Positions 1 to 7,851 of a stretch of 64,000 nucleotides of DNA are shown piece after piece. Position numbers and translations under genes: made by a program. The notes beneath the pieces were generated by a model. It was not told the DNA's origin, ran no database searches, and saw only the letters and a program-made list of their open reading frames with translations. How positions within the stretch are numbered: the stretch's first letter is position 1; each line of letters opens with the position of its first letter. The stretch comes from Pseudomonas sp. v388 (lineage in GTDB: Bacteria > Pseudomonadota > Gammaproteobacteria > Pseudomonadales > Pseudomonadaceae). Where the stretch lies: contig NZ_RHQN01000013.1 in the NCBI RefSeq assembly GCF_003935425.1, forward strand, positions 1-64,000, in the 5' to 3' direction.

Positions 1-215
1 CGATCAGCACCGTCGGCCGCTACACGGTTGGCACCGACGCGATCAGCACCGTCGGCCGCTACACGGTTGGCACCGACACGGTCAGCACCGTCGGCCGCTA
101 CACGGTTGGCACCGACACGATCAGCACCGTCGGCCGCTACACGGTTGGCACCGACACGGTCAGCGCCGTCGGCCGCTACACGGTTGGCACCGACGCGATC
201 AGCACCGTCGGCCGC
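1..215. repeat. 39-bp coding tandem repeat
   Basis: A 39-bp unit recurs at positions 1, 40, 79, 118, 157 and (partial) 196. Differences between copies are mostly single synonymous changes in the minus-strand reading (for example gatcagcac versus ggtcagcac, and cgacgc versus cgacac). The unit is in frame with the secreted repeat protein. Confidence 0.9.
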
Positions 216-323
216 GATAACGGGATGGCTCAGGGTTTGGGAGTCACTCACGACCGGCAGGGCGAACGCGCTGGAAGTCAATACAGAGAAGGCCAGGCCG
301 AAGATCAGGTTCGAAGTTTTCAT
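1..323 (-). CDS. Secreted 13-residue-repeat protein (3' end outside window)
   Basis: Read on the minus strand, an ATG at 323 preceded by TGGAGC opens a signal peptide (MKTSNLIFGLAFSVLTSSAFA) followed by a short mature segment and then at least five and a half copies of a 13-residue unit, AADGADRVGANRV. The gene continues beyond position 1, so its full repeat number is unknown. The repeats are rich in Asp, Arg, Gly and Asn and contain no Cys. That composition fits an exported, low-complexity, possibly ion-binding protein, but I do not recognise a characterised family. The plus-strand reading through the same DNA is a by-product of the 39-bp period, since the minus frame is the one with a signal peptide and RBS. 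Confidence 0.75.
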   Translation of the reverse strand, partial: MKTSNLIFGLAFSVLTSSAFALPVVSDSQTLSHPVIAADGADRVGANRVAADGADRVGANRVAADGADRVGANRVAADGADRVGANRVAADGADRVGANRVAADGAD

Positions 324-450
324 GGTCATTGCTCCAGATCGGGCGAGTCGTGGGTGACTCGGTATGGAGGCAATGCTACGCCGCTGGCGATTTTTCAGAA
401 GTCAATGCGGTTGGTACCGATCATTGCTCAAATTGATAGTTGTTACCGGT

Positions 451-483
451 GGGAAAGACCCTGAAGCCGGGCGGCCTCAGGGT
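451..483 (-). terminator. Rho-independent terminator of the 493-2412 chemoreceptor
   Basis: On the minus strand, just after the receptor stop, ACCCTGAGGCC pairs with GGCTTCAGGGT around a GC-rich loop and is followed by CTTTCCC. The stem is strong and the U tract is weak. The position directly downstream of the stop codon supports the call. Confidence 0.55.
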
Positions 484-492
484 CGGTCAGGG

Positions 493-2412
493 TCAGACGC
501 GGAAGTGGCTGACCATGGTTTGCAGCTGGCCACCCAGGCGCGCCAGCTCGACACTGGACGCAGCGGTTTCTTCGCTGGCCGAAGCCGTCTGCTCGGAAAC
601 GTCGCGCACATTGACGATGCTGCGGCTGATTTCTTCGGCCACGGCGCTCTGCTCTTCGGCTGCGGCCGCGATCTGCTGATTCATGGCCTGGATGTTGGAC
701 ACGGTCTGCGTGATGCTGCTCAGCGAAGTGCCGGCCTTGCGGCTCAGTTGCACGCTGTTGGCGGTCAGCTCGCGGCTGCTGAGCATGATGCTCGACACCT
801 GGCGGGTGCCGTTCTGCAGCCCGGCGACCAGGCTTTCGATCTCTTCGGTCGACTGCTGGGTGCGTTGGGCCAGGCCGCGCACTTCGTCCGCCACCACCGC
901 GAAACCACGCCCGGCTTCGCCCGCACGCGCAGCCTCGATGGCGGCGTTGAGGGCCAGCAGATTGGTCTGCTCGGCCACGGCCTTGATCACGTCCATGACC
1001 TTGCCGATCTTGTCGCTTTCCTGCTCCAGCTGGGTCATGGCATCGGCCGAACGACCTACTTCAGTGGCCAGACGCTCGATCTGGGCGATGGCTTCACCCA
1101 CCACCCGATCACCGTCGCGGGCTTCTTTATCGGCATCGGAGGCCGCTCGCGAAGCCTGCTCGGCGTTGCGCGCCACTTCCTGAACGGTGGCCGACATTTC
1201 GTGCATGGCTGTGGCCACCTGGTCGGTTTCCACTTTCTGGCTGTTGACCCCGGCGCTGGTCTGCTCGGTCACGGCCGACAGTTCTTCGGCAGCGCTGGCG
1301 ATCTGGGTCACGCCATCGCGGATGCCGGTGATCAGGTCGCGCAAGGTGGTGCCCATGCGCTGGATGCCTTGTTGCAGAACACCCAGTTCGTCGCGACGCG
1401 TCACGGCTGGGGTGTAGGTCAGGTCGCCCGAAGCAATGCGGTCGACCACTGCCAGGGTTTCCTGCAACGGGCGAGTGATCTGGCGAGTGATCAGCACCGC
1501 AGCCAGGATGCCCAGGATCAGGGCCAGCAGGGTGCAAGTGATCTGCAGGGTACGCGCCTGGGCGCTTTCCTGGTCGCGGCGATCCAGCTGGAACTGATAG
1601 AGGTCATCGCTGAGTTTGACGATCTCCTGACCCTGAACGGTCATTTCCTTGCGCGCCTTGGCAATCGATGCGTTCGCGCTCTTCATGGCTTCCAGGGTGG
1701 AGCGGTAGCTGATCAACGCGCTTTCCAGCTGGGTGATGCGGCTTGCCTGGGTATCGCTGAAAGCGGTCTTGAGCGTGTCCATGCCCTGGATGGCATCGGT
1801 CAGCTGTGCGGTGGCTTTCTGTTCGCTTTCCGGGGTGCCGTCGGCCAGGTAGCCACGCACTTCGTAGCGCACTTTCATCAGGTCTTCACGAGCGTCGACG
1901 ATGGTTTCGTACTGCTCGAAACGCCCCAGGTCCATGGCATTGGTCTTGACGTCCGCCAGGATCTGCTCGATCAGCGCTTCGCCTTTGGCGGCGTGGGTGG
2001 TCATCTCTTGACGTGCGGCATTGCTGGTCTTGTAGCCGTTGCGCATGTCGTTGAGGGATTTCTGGTAGTCGGCGATGACCACGCCCAACTGCTCCAGCAT
2101 CCTTTTGTTGTCAGGTGCTGTGAAGCTGGCCAGCAGCTTCTGCTGATAGCCTTTGAAGCCGTCGAGGGAGGTCTGCACGGTTTCGGCAATCTTGTCGTCA
2201 CCGTTGGCGACCATGTACTGCAGGCGGGTCACGCGCAGTTTGGTCAGCTGTGAATTGAGCGAGGTGATATCGCTCATCCAGTTGCTGCGGTCGATAAGGC
2301 TACCCAGGCTGTTCCAGCCGGTCAGCGCGAGAATGGCAGTAAAAACAAGTACCAGGCCAAAACCCAGGCCAAGTTTCTTATTAACGCTGATGTTTGCGAA
2401 CCAGCTGTTCAT
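493..2412 (-). CDS. Methyl-accepting chemotaxis protein with HBM-type sensor
   Basis: A 639-residue transmembrane chemoreceptor. Residues about 10-32 form the first membrane helix. Residues about 35-285 are an all-helical periplasmic sensor of roughly 250 residues, the size and heptad-rich character of the helical bimodular (HBM) domain of P. putida McpS-like receptors, which sense organic acids. A second membrane helix (about 290-312) is followed by HAMP and a signalling domain with the conserved hairpin ([19 protein letters not shown]). There is no C-terminal CheR-tethering pentapeptide. The ligand cannot be read from sequence. It is divergent from the next receptor and has a FliA-like promoter and its own terminator, so it is probably a single-gene unit. 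Confidence 0.9.
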   Translation of the reverse strand: MNSWFANISVNKKLGLGFGLVLVFTAILALTGWNSLGSLIDRSNWMSDITSLNSQLTKLRVTRLQYMVANGDDKIAETVQTSLDGFKGYQQKLLASFTAPDNKRMLEQLGVVIADYQKSLNDMRNGYKTSNAARQEMTTHAAKGEALIEQILADVKTNAMDLGRFEQYETIVDAREDLMKVRYEVRGYLADGTPESEQKATAQLTDAIQGMDTLKTAFSDTQASRITQLESALISYRSTLEAMKSANASIAKARKEMTVQGQEIVKLSDDLYQFQLDRRDQESAQARTLQITCTLLALILGILAAVLITRQITRPLQETLAVVDRIASGDLTYTPAVTRRDELGVLQQGIQRMGTTLRDLITGIRDGVTQIASAAEELSAVTEQTSAGVNSQKVETDQVATAMHEMSATVQEVARNAEQASRAASDADKEARDGDRVVGEAIAQIERLATEVGRSADAMTQLEQESDKIGKVMDVIKAVAEQTNLLALNAAIEAARAGEAGRGFAVVADEVRGLAQRTQQSTEEIESLVAGLQNGTRQVSSIMLSSRELTANSVQLSRKAGTSLSSITQTVSNIQAMNQQIAAAAEEQSAVAEEISRSIVNVRDVSEQTASASEETAASSVELARLGGQLQTMVSHFRV

Positions 2413-2498
2413 TGACGTTCTCCAGGAATGTCTAGTTTAAGTAATGGCCTCTGGAGCGTTTATTGTTATGGCCACCGGCAAGGCTTCGAGTACAGACA

Positions 2499-2525
2499 CT
2501 ATCGGCCGCGGATCGCCGATCTGTA
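2499..2525 (-). promoter_or_regulatory. FliA (sigma-28) promoter of the HBM receptor
   Basis: On the minus strand TACAG (positions 2525-2521) is followed 14 nt later by GCCGATAG (2506-2499). This is the -35/-10 spacing of flagellar sigma-28 promoters (TAAAG, 14 nt, GCCGATAA), with one mismatch in each box. It lies about 87 nt upstream of the start codon. The rest of the 374-bp divergent region (2413-2786) shows no gene. Confidence 0.5.
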
Positions 2526-2786
2526 ACAAAAAAGCAGTGAAAAAATGAAAATCTTTCGCCGGTGCGCCTGGTGCTTTCATTCCCTGCAACCCCCGGTTAT
2601 AAAGGCCTCCCGTCAAGCCCAAACGGCTGGATACCGCTGCCGTCGAACAGCCGCTGGAAGGCCTTTGGCGCTCAGGTATCGTGCAAACCTGCCGTTAAGT
2701 GTGGGTCACTGCCTGTAAAGAGAACGGAACACTCTTCAAGCAAGTTACCCAGACCAGACCCTTATCCTTTGTCGAGATGTGCCGTA

Positions 2787-4667
2787 ATGAATTTGAAGTT
2801 CCGCCATAAAATCCTGCTGGCCGCATCGGGTGTCGTTGTATTGGCATTCGCGTTATTCACGTTGTACAACGATTACCTGCAGCGCACGACCATTCGCCAG
2901 AACCTGGAAGCTTCGGTCAAACAAGCAGGTGAGCTGACCGCCAGCAGCGTTCAGAACTGGCTGGGCGGGCGCATTCTGGTTCTGGAAAACCTTGCCCAGG
3001 ACGTCTCCTTCCAGGGCGTGACCAATGACCTGACCGGCCTGGTGTCGCAACCGTCGCTGGTGTCCACCTTTCAATTCACCTACGTCGGCGACAGCAACGG
3101 CACCTTCACCCAGCGGCCCAACGCCGAAATGCCGGCCGGCTACGACCCGCGCCAGCGCCCCTGGTACAAATCCACGGTCGACGCCGGCCAGACCATCCTC
3201 AGCGCGCCTTACCAGGCTTCGGTGGGTGGCCTGGTGGTAACGGTCGCCAGCCCGATCAAGACCAACGGCAAGATCTCCGGCGTGGCCGGTGGCGACCTGA
3301 GCCTCGATACGCTGGTCAAGATCATCAACTCGGTGGACTTCGGCGGCATCGGTTACGCATTCCTGGTCAGCGGCGATGGGCAGGTTATCGTCAGCCCGCA
3401 GAAAGACCGGGTCATGAAAAACCTCAAGGACATCTACCCTGGGCAAACCCTGACCCTGGACAAGCAGTTGCGCGAAGTCACCCTCGACGGTGAAGAGCGC
3501 ATCCTGTCTTTCACGCCGATCACCGGCCTGCCATCGGCGAACTGGTACATCGGTTTGTCGATCGACAAGAACAAAGCCTACGCGCCGCTGAGCCAGTTCC
3601 GCAGTTCGGCGATGGTCGCAGTGTTGATCGCCGTGGGCATGATCGCCTTGCTGCTGAGCCTGCTCATCAGCGCCTTGATGAAGCCGCTGACCACCATGGG
3701 TCGCGCCATGCAGGACATCGCTCAGGGTGAAGGCGACCTGACGCGCCGCCTGAGCATTCAGGGCAAGGACGAGTTCGCCGAACTGGGCAGCTCGTTCAAC
3801 CAGTTCGTCGAACGCGTGCATGCTTCGATCGTCGAAGTGTCGTCGGCGACCATGCAGGTGCATGACCTGTCGCAACGGGTGGTGGAGTCTTCCAACTCCT
3901 CGATCATCGGTTTCGATGAACAGAGCGCCCGCACCAACAGCGTGGCAGCGGCCATCAACGAACTGGGCGCCGCCACCCAGGAAATCGCCCGCAATGCCTC
4001 GGATGCTTCCACCCAGGCCAGTGAAGCCCGGGCGCAGGCTCAGGACGGCCAGGTGGTGGTCGAGAAGACGATCCAGTCCATGAGCGAGCTGTCGACCAAG
4101 ATCAGCGCTTCCTGCACCCAGATCGAGCAACTCAATGCCAGCACCGACAACATCGGGCAGATTCTGGACGTCATCAAAGGCATCTCGCAGCAGACCAACC
4201 TGCTGGCGCTCAACGCCGCCATCGAAGCGGCGCGCGCTGGCGAAGCGGGCCGCGGGTTTGCCGTGGTGGCCGATGAAGTGCGCAACTTGGCGCATCGTAC
4301 CCAGCAGTCGGCCGACGAGATCCACAACATGATTGGCGAGTTGCAGACCGGCTCCCAGGATGCCGTGCTGAACATGAACCAGAGCCAGGTGTCCAGCCAG
4401 GACAGCGTCGAGGTGGCCAACCAGGCCGGCAGTCGCTTGCGTGACGTCACGCGCCGGATCAGCGACATCGACGGCATGAACCAGTCGGTGGCCGCTGCGA
4501 CCGAAGAGCAGACCGCCGTGGTGGAAACCCTGAACGTGGACATCAGCCAGATCAACACCCTCAACCAGCAAGGCGTCGCCAACCTGAACGAGACCCTCAA
4601 GGACTGCGCGGCGCTGTCGCAACAGGCCGGGCGCCTCAAGCAACTGGTGGCCAGCTTCAAGATCTGA
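2787..4667 (+). CDS. Methyl-accepting chemotaxis protein with dCache_1 sensor (PctA-like)
   Basis: A 626-residue chemoreceptor, the usual length of Pseudomonas PctA/B/C amino-acid receptors. The start was chosen at ATG 2787 because the first membrane helix (about residues 9-27) begins just after it. The reading frame is open further upstream but that part has no helix or RBS. The periplasmic double-Cache domain carries Y119, R124, W126, Y127 and D170, in the spacing of the amino-acid-binding dCache_1 motif (Y-x4-R-x-W-Y ... D). The second-subdomain Asp of that motif is an alanine (A144). A membrane helix near 275-300, HAMP and a canonical signalling domain follow. The altered motif suggests a ligand other than a standard L-amino acid, perhaps an amine or modified amino acid; this is an inference. 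Confidence 0.9.
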   Translation: MNLKFRHKILLAASGVVVLAFALFTLYNDYLQRTTIRQNLEASVKQAGELTASSVQNWLGGRILVLENLAQDVSFQGVTNDLTGLVSQPSLVSTFQFTYVGDSNGTFTQRPNAEMPAGYDPRQRPWYKSTVDAGQTILSAPYQASVGGLVVTVASPIKTNGKISGVAGGDLSLDTLVKIINSVDFGGIGYAFLVSGDGQVIVSPQKDRVMKNLKDIYPGQTLTLDKQLREVTLDGEERILSFTPITGLPSANWYIGLSIDKNKAYAPLSQFRSSAMVAVLIAVGMIALLLSLLISALMKPLTTMGRAMQDIAQGEGDLTRRLSIQGKDEFAELGSSFNQFVERVHASIVEVSSATMQVHDLSQRVVESSNSSIIGFDEQSARTNSVAAAINELGAATQEIARNASDASTQASEARAQAQDGQVVVEKTIQSMSELSTKISASCTQIEQLNASTDNIGQILDVIKGISQQTNLLALNAAIEAARAGEAGRGFAVVADEVRNLAHRTQQSADEIHNMIGELQTGSQDAVLNMNQSQVSSQDSVEVANQAGSRLRDVTRRISDIDGMNQSVAAATEEQTAVVETLNVDISQINTLNQQGVANLNETLKDCAALSQQAGRLKQLVASFKI

Positions 4668-4779
4668 TCGAAACCCGACCGGGCCTGCAAAGGGCTCGGT
4701 CAGGCAATCGGGTTGAACGGTGTGGGTCTATGCGGTTCTGACAGTACATGTCGATTCATTTACTGCTCAGGAAAATCCC

Positions 4780-5841
4780 ATGACCCAGACCGCCTTGGTC
4801 GTCGGTGCCAGCGGCATCGTCGGCAGCGCCATCACCCAACTCTTGCTCGACAACGGCTGGCAGGTCGCAGCTCTGTCCCGTCACCCTTCGACCTTGCCCG
4901 GCGTGATTGCGGTGGCCGCGGATCTTCAAGACCCGGTGTCATTGCGTAACGCCCTGGCAGACCTCAAACCCAGCCATGTCTTCCTGACCACCTGGTCGCG
5001 CCAGGCCACCGAGGCAGAGAACATTCGCGTCAATGCCGCCATGGTGCGCAACGTGCTGGACGCGGTTCGTCCGGCCGCCAGTGTCCAACATGTGGCGCTG
5101 GTCACCGGCCTCAAGCATTACCTGGGCCCATTCGAGGCCTACGGCAAAGGCACGCTGCCCAAGACGCCGTTTCGCGAGAGCCAAGGGCGTCTGGACGTCG
5201 AGAATTTCTACTACGCCCAGGAAGATGAAGTGTTCGCGGCCGCCAAGAAAGACGGTTTCAGCTGGAGCGTGCATCGCCCGCACACGGTCACCGGCGTGGC
5301 GGTGGGGAATGCGATGAACATGGCGACCACCTTGGCCGTCTACGCCACCATCTGCAAAGCAACCGGGCGGCCGTTCGTGTTCCCCGGCTCGCGGGTACAG
5401 TGGGACAGCCTCACCGACATGACCGACTCCCACCAACTGGCTCGCCAGCTGTTGTGGGCGGCCACCACGCCTGAAGCGGCCAACCAGGCTTTCAATATCA
5501 CCAATGGCGATGTTTTCCGCTGGAGCTGGATGTGGGGCCAGATCGCCGGGTACTTCGGCCTGGAACCGGCTGACTTCCCGCAAACCCCTGCGCCGCTGGA
5601 AAAGCAGATGGCCGACGACCAGCCAGCCTGGAGCGAGATCGCCCGCGAGCATCAGCTCAAGGAAAGTGACATCAACCGTTTGATCTCGCCATGGCACACC
5701 GACGCTGATCTGGGACGGCCGATAGAGGTGGTGACCGACATGTCCAAGAGCCGCAAACTGGGCTTCACGGCGTTCGAGGCCAGCGATGAGGCGTTCTTCA
5801 AGGTGTTTGATCGCTTGCGTAGTGAGCGGCTGATTCCTTGA
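4780..5841 (+). CDS. PRISE-family short-chain reductase (progesterone 5-beta-reductase/iridoid synthase-like)
   Basis: A 353-residue extended SDR. A Rossmann nucleotide motif (GASGIVGS, residues 9-16) is followed by the PRISE signatures GLKHYLGPFE, with the catalytic-type Lys at 112, and NFYYAQED, with the Tyr pair at 144-145. These replace the classical YxxxK. The family reduces activated C=C bonds of enones with NADPH. Bacterial members have promiscuous enone reductase activity and mostly unknown physiological substrates. ATG 4780 follows CAGGAAAA; upstream in-frame codons were rejected for lack of RBS and of homology to the fold. It is monocistronic, with the upstream gene ending at 4667. 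Confidence 0.8.
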   Translation: MTQTALVVGASGIVGSAITQLLLDNGWQVAALSRHPSTLPGVIAVAADLQDPVSLRNALADLKPSHVFLTTWSRQATEAENIRVNAAMVRNVLDAVRPAASVQHVALVTGLKHYLGPFEAYGKGTLPKTPFRESQGRLDVENFYYAQEDEVFAAAKKDGFSWSVHRPHTVTGVAVGNAMNMATTLAVYATICKATGRPFVFPGSRVQWDSLTDMTDSHQLARQLLWAATTPEAANQAFNITNGDVFRWSWMWGQIAGYFGLEPADFPQTPAPLEKQMADDQPAWSEIAREHQLKESDINRLISPWHTDADLGRPIEVVTDMSKSRKLGFTAFEASDEAFFKVFDRLRSERLIP

Positions 5842-5865
5842 GCACTGCTTGAGGTTGCTGACGTC

Positions 5866-5935
5866 TTCGCCAGCCCGGTAGCTCCTGCAGGATCGCAGCG
5901 CTCCCTGGATCTGCAGGAGCCGGCTTGCTGGCGAA
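5866..5935. repeat. REPIN-like pair of inverted REP sequences
   Basis: TTCGCCAGC..., ending in GCTCCTGCAG, is mirrored by CTGCAGGAGCCGGCTTGCTG followed by GCGAA. This gives two inverted copies of the Pseudomonas REP core (GGAGCxGGCTTGCxxGCGAA) in the gap between two plus-strand genes. Such elements are mobilised in trans by RAYT transposases. No RAYT gene is present here. Confidence 0.8.
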
Positions 5936-5968
5936 AATCATCCTACAAAAATCAATCAGGACCTCCCT

Positions 5969-6427
5969 TTGAAAGTCGGCATCATTTCCGATACCCACGG
6001 GCTGCTTCGCCCGCAAGCCGTAACGGCCTTGCAGGGTTGTGAGCTGATCATCCATGCCGGCGATATCGGCAGCCCGGACATCCTCGACCAGCTGGCGGCC
6101 ATCGCGCCGTTGCAGGTGGTAAGGGGCAATAACGACGTGGGCCTGCCTTGGGCGGAGCCCATTGCCGATCACGTGCGGTTCGACCTGGATGGCTGGCCGG
6201 TCCTGCTGGTCCACGACATGGCCGATGTTCCGGCGTTGCTCGATGACAGCATAAAGCTGGTGATTACCGGGCATTCCCATAAACCGCTGATCGAGTGGCG
6301 CGCCGAGCGGCTGTACCTCAACCCCGGCAGCGCCGGCCGGCGACGTTTCAAGTTGCCGGTGACGCTGGCGGTGCTGGAGACCGGTACGGCGTTGATCGAG
6401 CCGCAGCTGGTTACGCTTGTGACTTGA
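5969..6427 (+). CDS. YfcE/MJ0936-type metallophosphoesterase
   Basis: A 152-residue calcineurin-like phosphoesterase of the compact YfcE family, which hydrolyses phosphodiesters with divalent metals; the natural substrate is not settled. The metal-ligand motifs are in order: SDTHG (D8, H10), HAGDI (D32), the GNND box, HDM, and GHSHKP near the C-terminal third. The start is TTG 5969 (MKVGIISDTH), forced by the position of the first motif and by AGGAC at 5958-5962. No ATG is available nearby. It is convergent with idi. Confidence 0.85.
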   Translation: MKVGIISDTHGLLRPQAVTALQGCELIIHAGDIGSPDILDQLAAIAPLQVVRGNNDVGLPWAEPIADHVRFDLDGWPVLLVHDMADVPALLDDSIKLVITGHSHKPLIEWRAERLYLNPGSAGRRRFKLPVTLAVLETGTALIEPQLVTLVT

Positions 6428-6463
6428 GACTTCGCCGGCAAGCTGTGCGCCCTATCACTCTCG

Positions 6464-6994
6464 CTATGCCGGTGTATCGAACGTCGGGTGTTGGGCCAGC
6501 AGGTGCTGCCACTCCAGGCAAAACCACGGAGTGAACTGCGCTTGCGATTCTGCCAGTCGGGCTGAAATTTCGGCGCGGGTCCACCACTGGATCTCGCTGA
6601 CTTCGTCCCTGTTCGGGATGGCCACCGCGTCGGATCGAGCCACCAACACATGACACAGTTCGTGCTCCGCACCCACCGAACCGAAGCGGGCATGGTATTC
6701 GAAGCTGTAGAGAAAACGGCAGGCCGCCGAAATCCCCAATTCCTCGCACAGGCGACGCGAAGCGGCATCCACGATGGTCTCGCCGGGTGCCGGATGACTG
6801 CAGCAGGCATTGGACCAGAAACCTGGCCACAGCAGTTTGCCCTCGGCACGGCGTTGCAGCAGATGACGCCCGGCGCTGTCGATCAGATGCACCGAAAACG
6901 CCCGATGAAGCCTGCCTTCTCCCAGGTGTGCGGTGAGCTTGTCACACACACCGATCTCCACATCCTGGGCATCGACTAATACGACGTTGGTCAT
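6464..6994 (-). CDS. idi: Isopentenyl-diphosphate delta-isomerase, type I
   Basis: A 176-residue Nudix-fold isomerase interconverting IPP and DMAPP. Visible active-site elements are H23, H30, the NACCSHP box with catalytic Cys 65 and H67, the Nudix-like helix RRLCEELGI, and E110/E112 in GAEHELCHVL. Length and motif order match E. coli Idi. Its start codon overlaps the methyltransferase stop (ATGA), so it is the last gene of the terpenoid operon. An idi here implies extra DMAPP supply for the adjacent terpene synthase, as in other dedicated terpenoid clusters. It is convergent with the upstream phosphoesterase and has no clear terminator. Confidence 0.93.
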   Translation of the reverse strand: MTNVVLVDAQDVEIGVCDKLTAHLGEGRLHRAFSVHLIDSAGRHLLQRRAEGKLLWPGFWSNACCSHPAPGETIVDAASRRLCEELGISAACRFLYSFEYHARFGSVGAEHELCHVLVARSDAVAIPNRDEVSEIQWWTRAEISARLAESQAQFTPWFCLEWQHLLAQHPTFDTPA

Positions 6995-7851
6995 TGCGTA
7001 GGTCCGTCACTGCAGCTGTCCGGCTCAGACTCCGGCTCCGGCTCCGGCTCCGGCTCCGGAATCTGGCCCCAGGTGCTGACCAGCGTCAGGGCCGGGGCGT
7101 TGAAAGCCGGATCGGCACGCAGCTCGGCCATGGCCTCCAGGTCGTGCTGGGTCAGTAGCCCGTGTTTCAGCAGCGCCGGTCCGGCCTGTGCGGTGGTGGC
7201 GGCCCAGAAGGCATCGGCCGGGCTGTTGTCGCCGATCCGGCCTTCCAGGGTTCGACAGCCAATGTTGAGCAGGCCCCGTTCACGCAACCGGCTGGGCAGC
7301 GCATCGGCCCAGAGCATGTCGGAACCGATGGTTTGCTCCAGGAGCGTGATGCCGGCCTGGGCTACCTTGCGGAACAACGGGTTTTGCGTGTTCAAGCCCG
7401 GTTGCAGGCTCACGTCTTCGATCACCAGCCAGCCGCCGGGACGCACCCAGGTGGCGGCGCGGGTCAGTATGTCTTCGCGTTCGCTGAGGTGACACAGCAG
7501 CGCCCGGGTGTGCACCACGTCGAAGTAGCTGAGAGGAAAATTCTCGGTCCTTGCGTCGTGGATCATCACCTCAATGCCGGGTATCCCCTTGAGGAACCGG
7601 GTGTCGATGTCGCTGGCCAGGACCGTCGCGTCGGGATATCGCCTGGCCAGCCAGCCAGCCAGCGATCCGCCACCGGCGCCCAGATCCAGGATGGTGGCGT
7701 CGCCCGGAATATCCAGCTGCTCGAAGACCGCCTGGCTCAAAGGGTCAAAGGCATATTCCAGGGTACGCAGGCGTTCCAGCTGGCCGCTGTGCTGGTCGCC
7801 CAGATAGCTGTTGGTGTAGCCGGGTTCGTCGGCCAGGTCAGTGCGGTTCAT
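6991..7851 (-). CDS. SAM-dependent methyltransferase of the terpenoid operon
   Basis: A 286-residue class I methyltransferase: motif I LDLGAGGGSLAGWLA (about 56-69), acidic loop ASDID (about 79-83), and a post-motif PGGWLVIEDVS strand. The C-terminus ends in a run of Glu-Pro dipeptides encoded by a CCGGCT-like repeat near 7020-7067, probably a disordered tail. It overlaps both neighbours by 4 nt, so it is translationally coupled to the terpene synthase-P450 and to idi. The substrate is unknown. It could C-methylate a prenyl diphosphate before cyclisation, as geranyl- or farnesyl-diphosphate methyltransferases do. It could equally methylate a hydroxyl or acid made by the P450. Confidence 0.8.
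   Translation of the reverse strand: MNRTDLADEPGYTNSYLGDQHSGQLERLRTLEYAFDPLSQAVFEQLDIPGDATILDLGAGGGSLAGWLARRYPDATVLASDIDTRFLKGIPGIEVMIHDARTENFPLSYFDVVHTRALLCHLSEREDILTRAATWVRPGGWLVIEDVSLQPGLNTQNPLFRKVAQAGITLLEQTIGSDMLWADALPSRLRERGLLNIGCRTLEGRIGDNSPADAFWAATTAQAGPALLKHGLLTQHDLEAMAELRADPAFNAPALTLVSTWGQIPEPEPEPEPESEPDSCSDGPTQ

Noticed and set aside
1-215. CRISPR-like array
   Set aside because: The 39-bp units are contiguous with no unique spacers and are coding.
28-357. Plus-strand reading of the 39-bp repeats as a protein (APTRSAPSAATRL units)
   Set aside because: The minus frame has an RBS, a signal peptide and silent-site variation. The plus reading is a by-product of a repeat length divisible by three.
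364-2253. 629-codon plus-strand frame opposite the chemoreceptor
   Set aside because: Antisense shadow of a high-GC gene. It has no family features, while the minus strand encodes a complete chemoreceptor.
4668-4779. GACCGGGCC / GGCTCGGTC hairpin as terminator of the dCache receptor gene
   Set aside because: One G-U pair and no T tract. Too weak to list as a feature.
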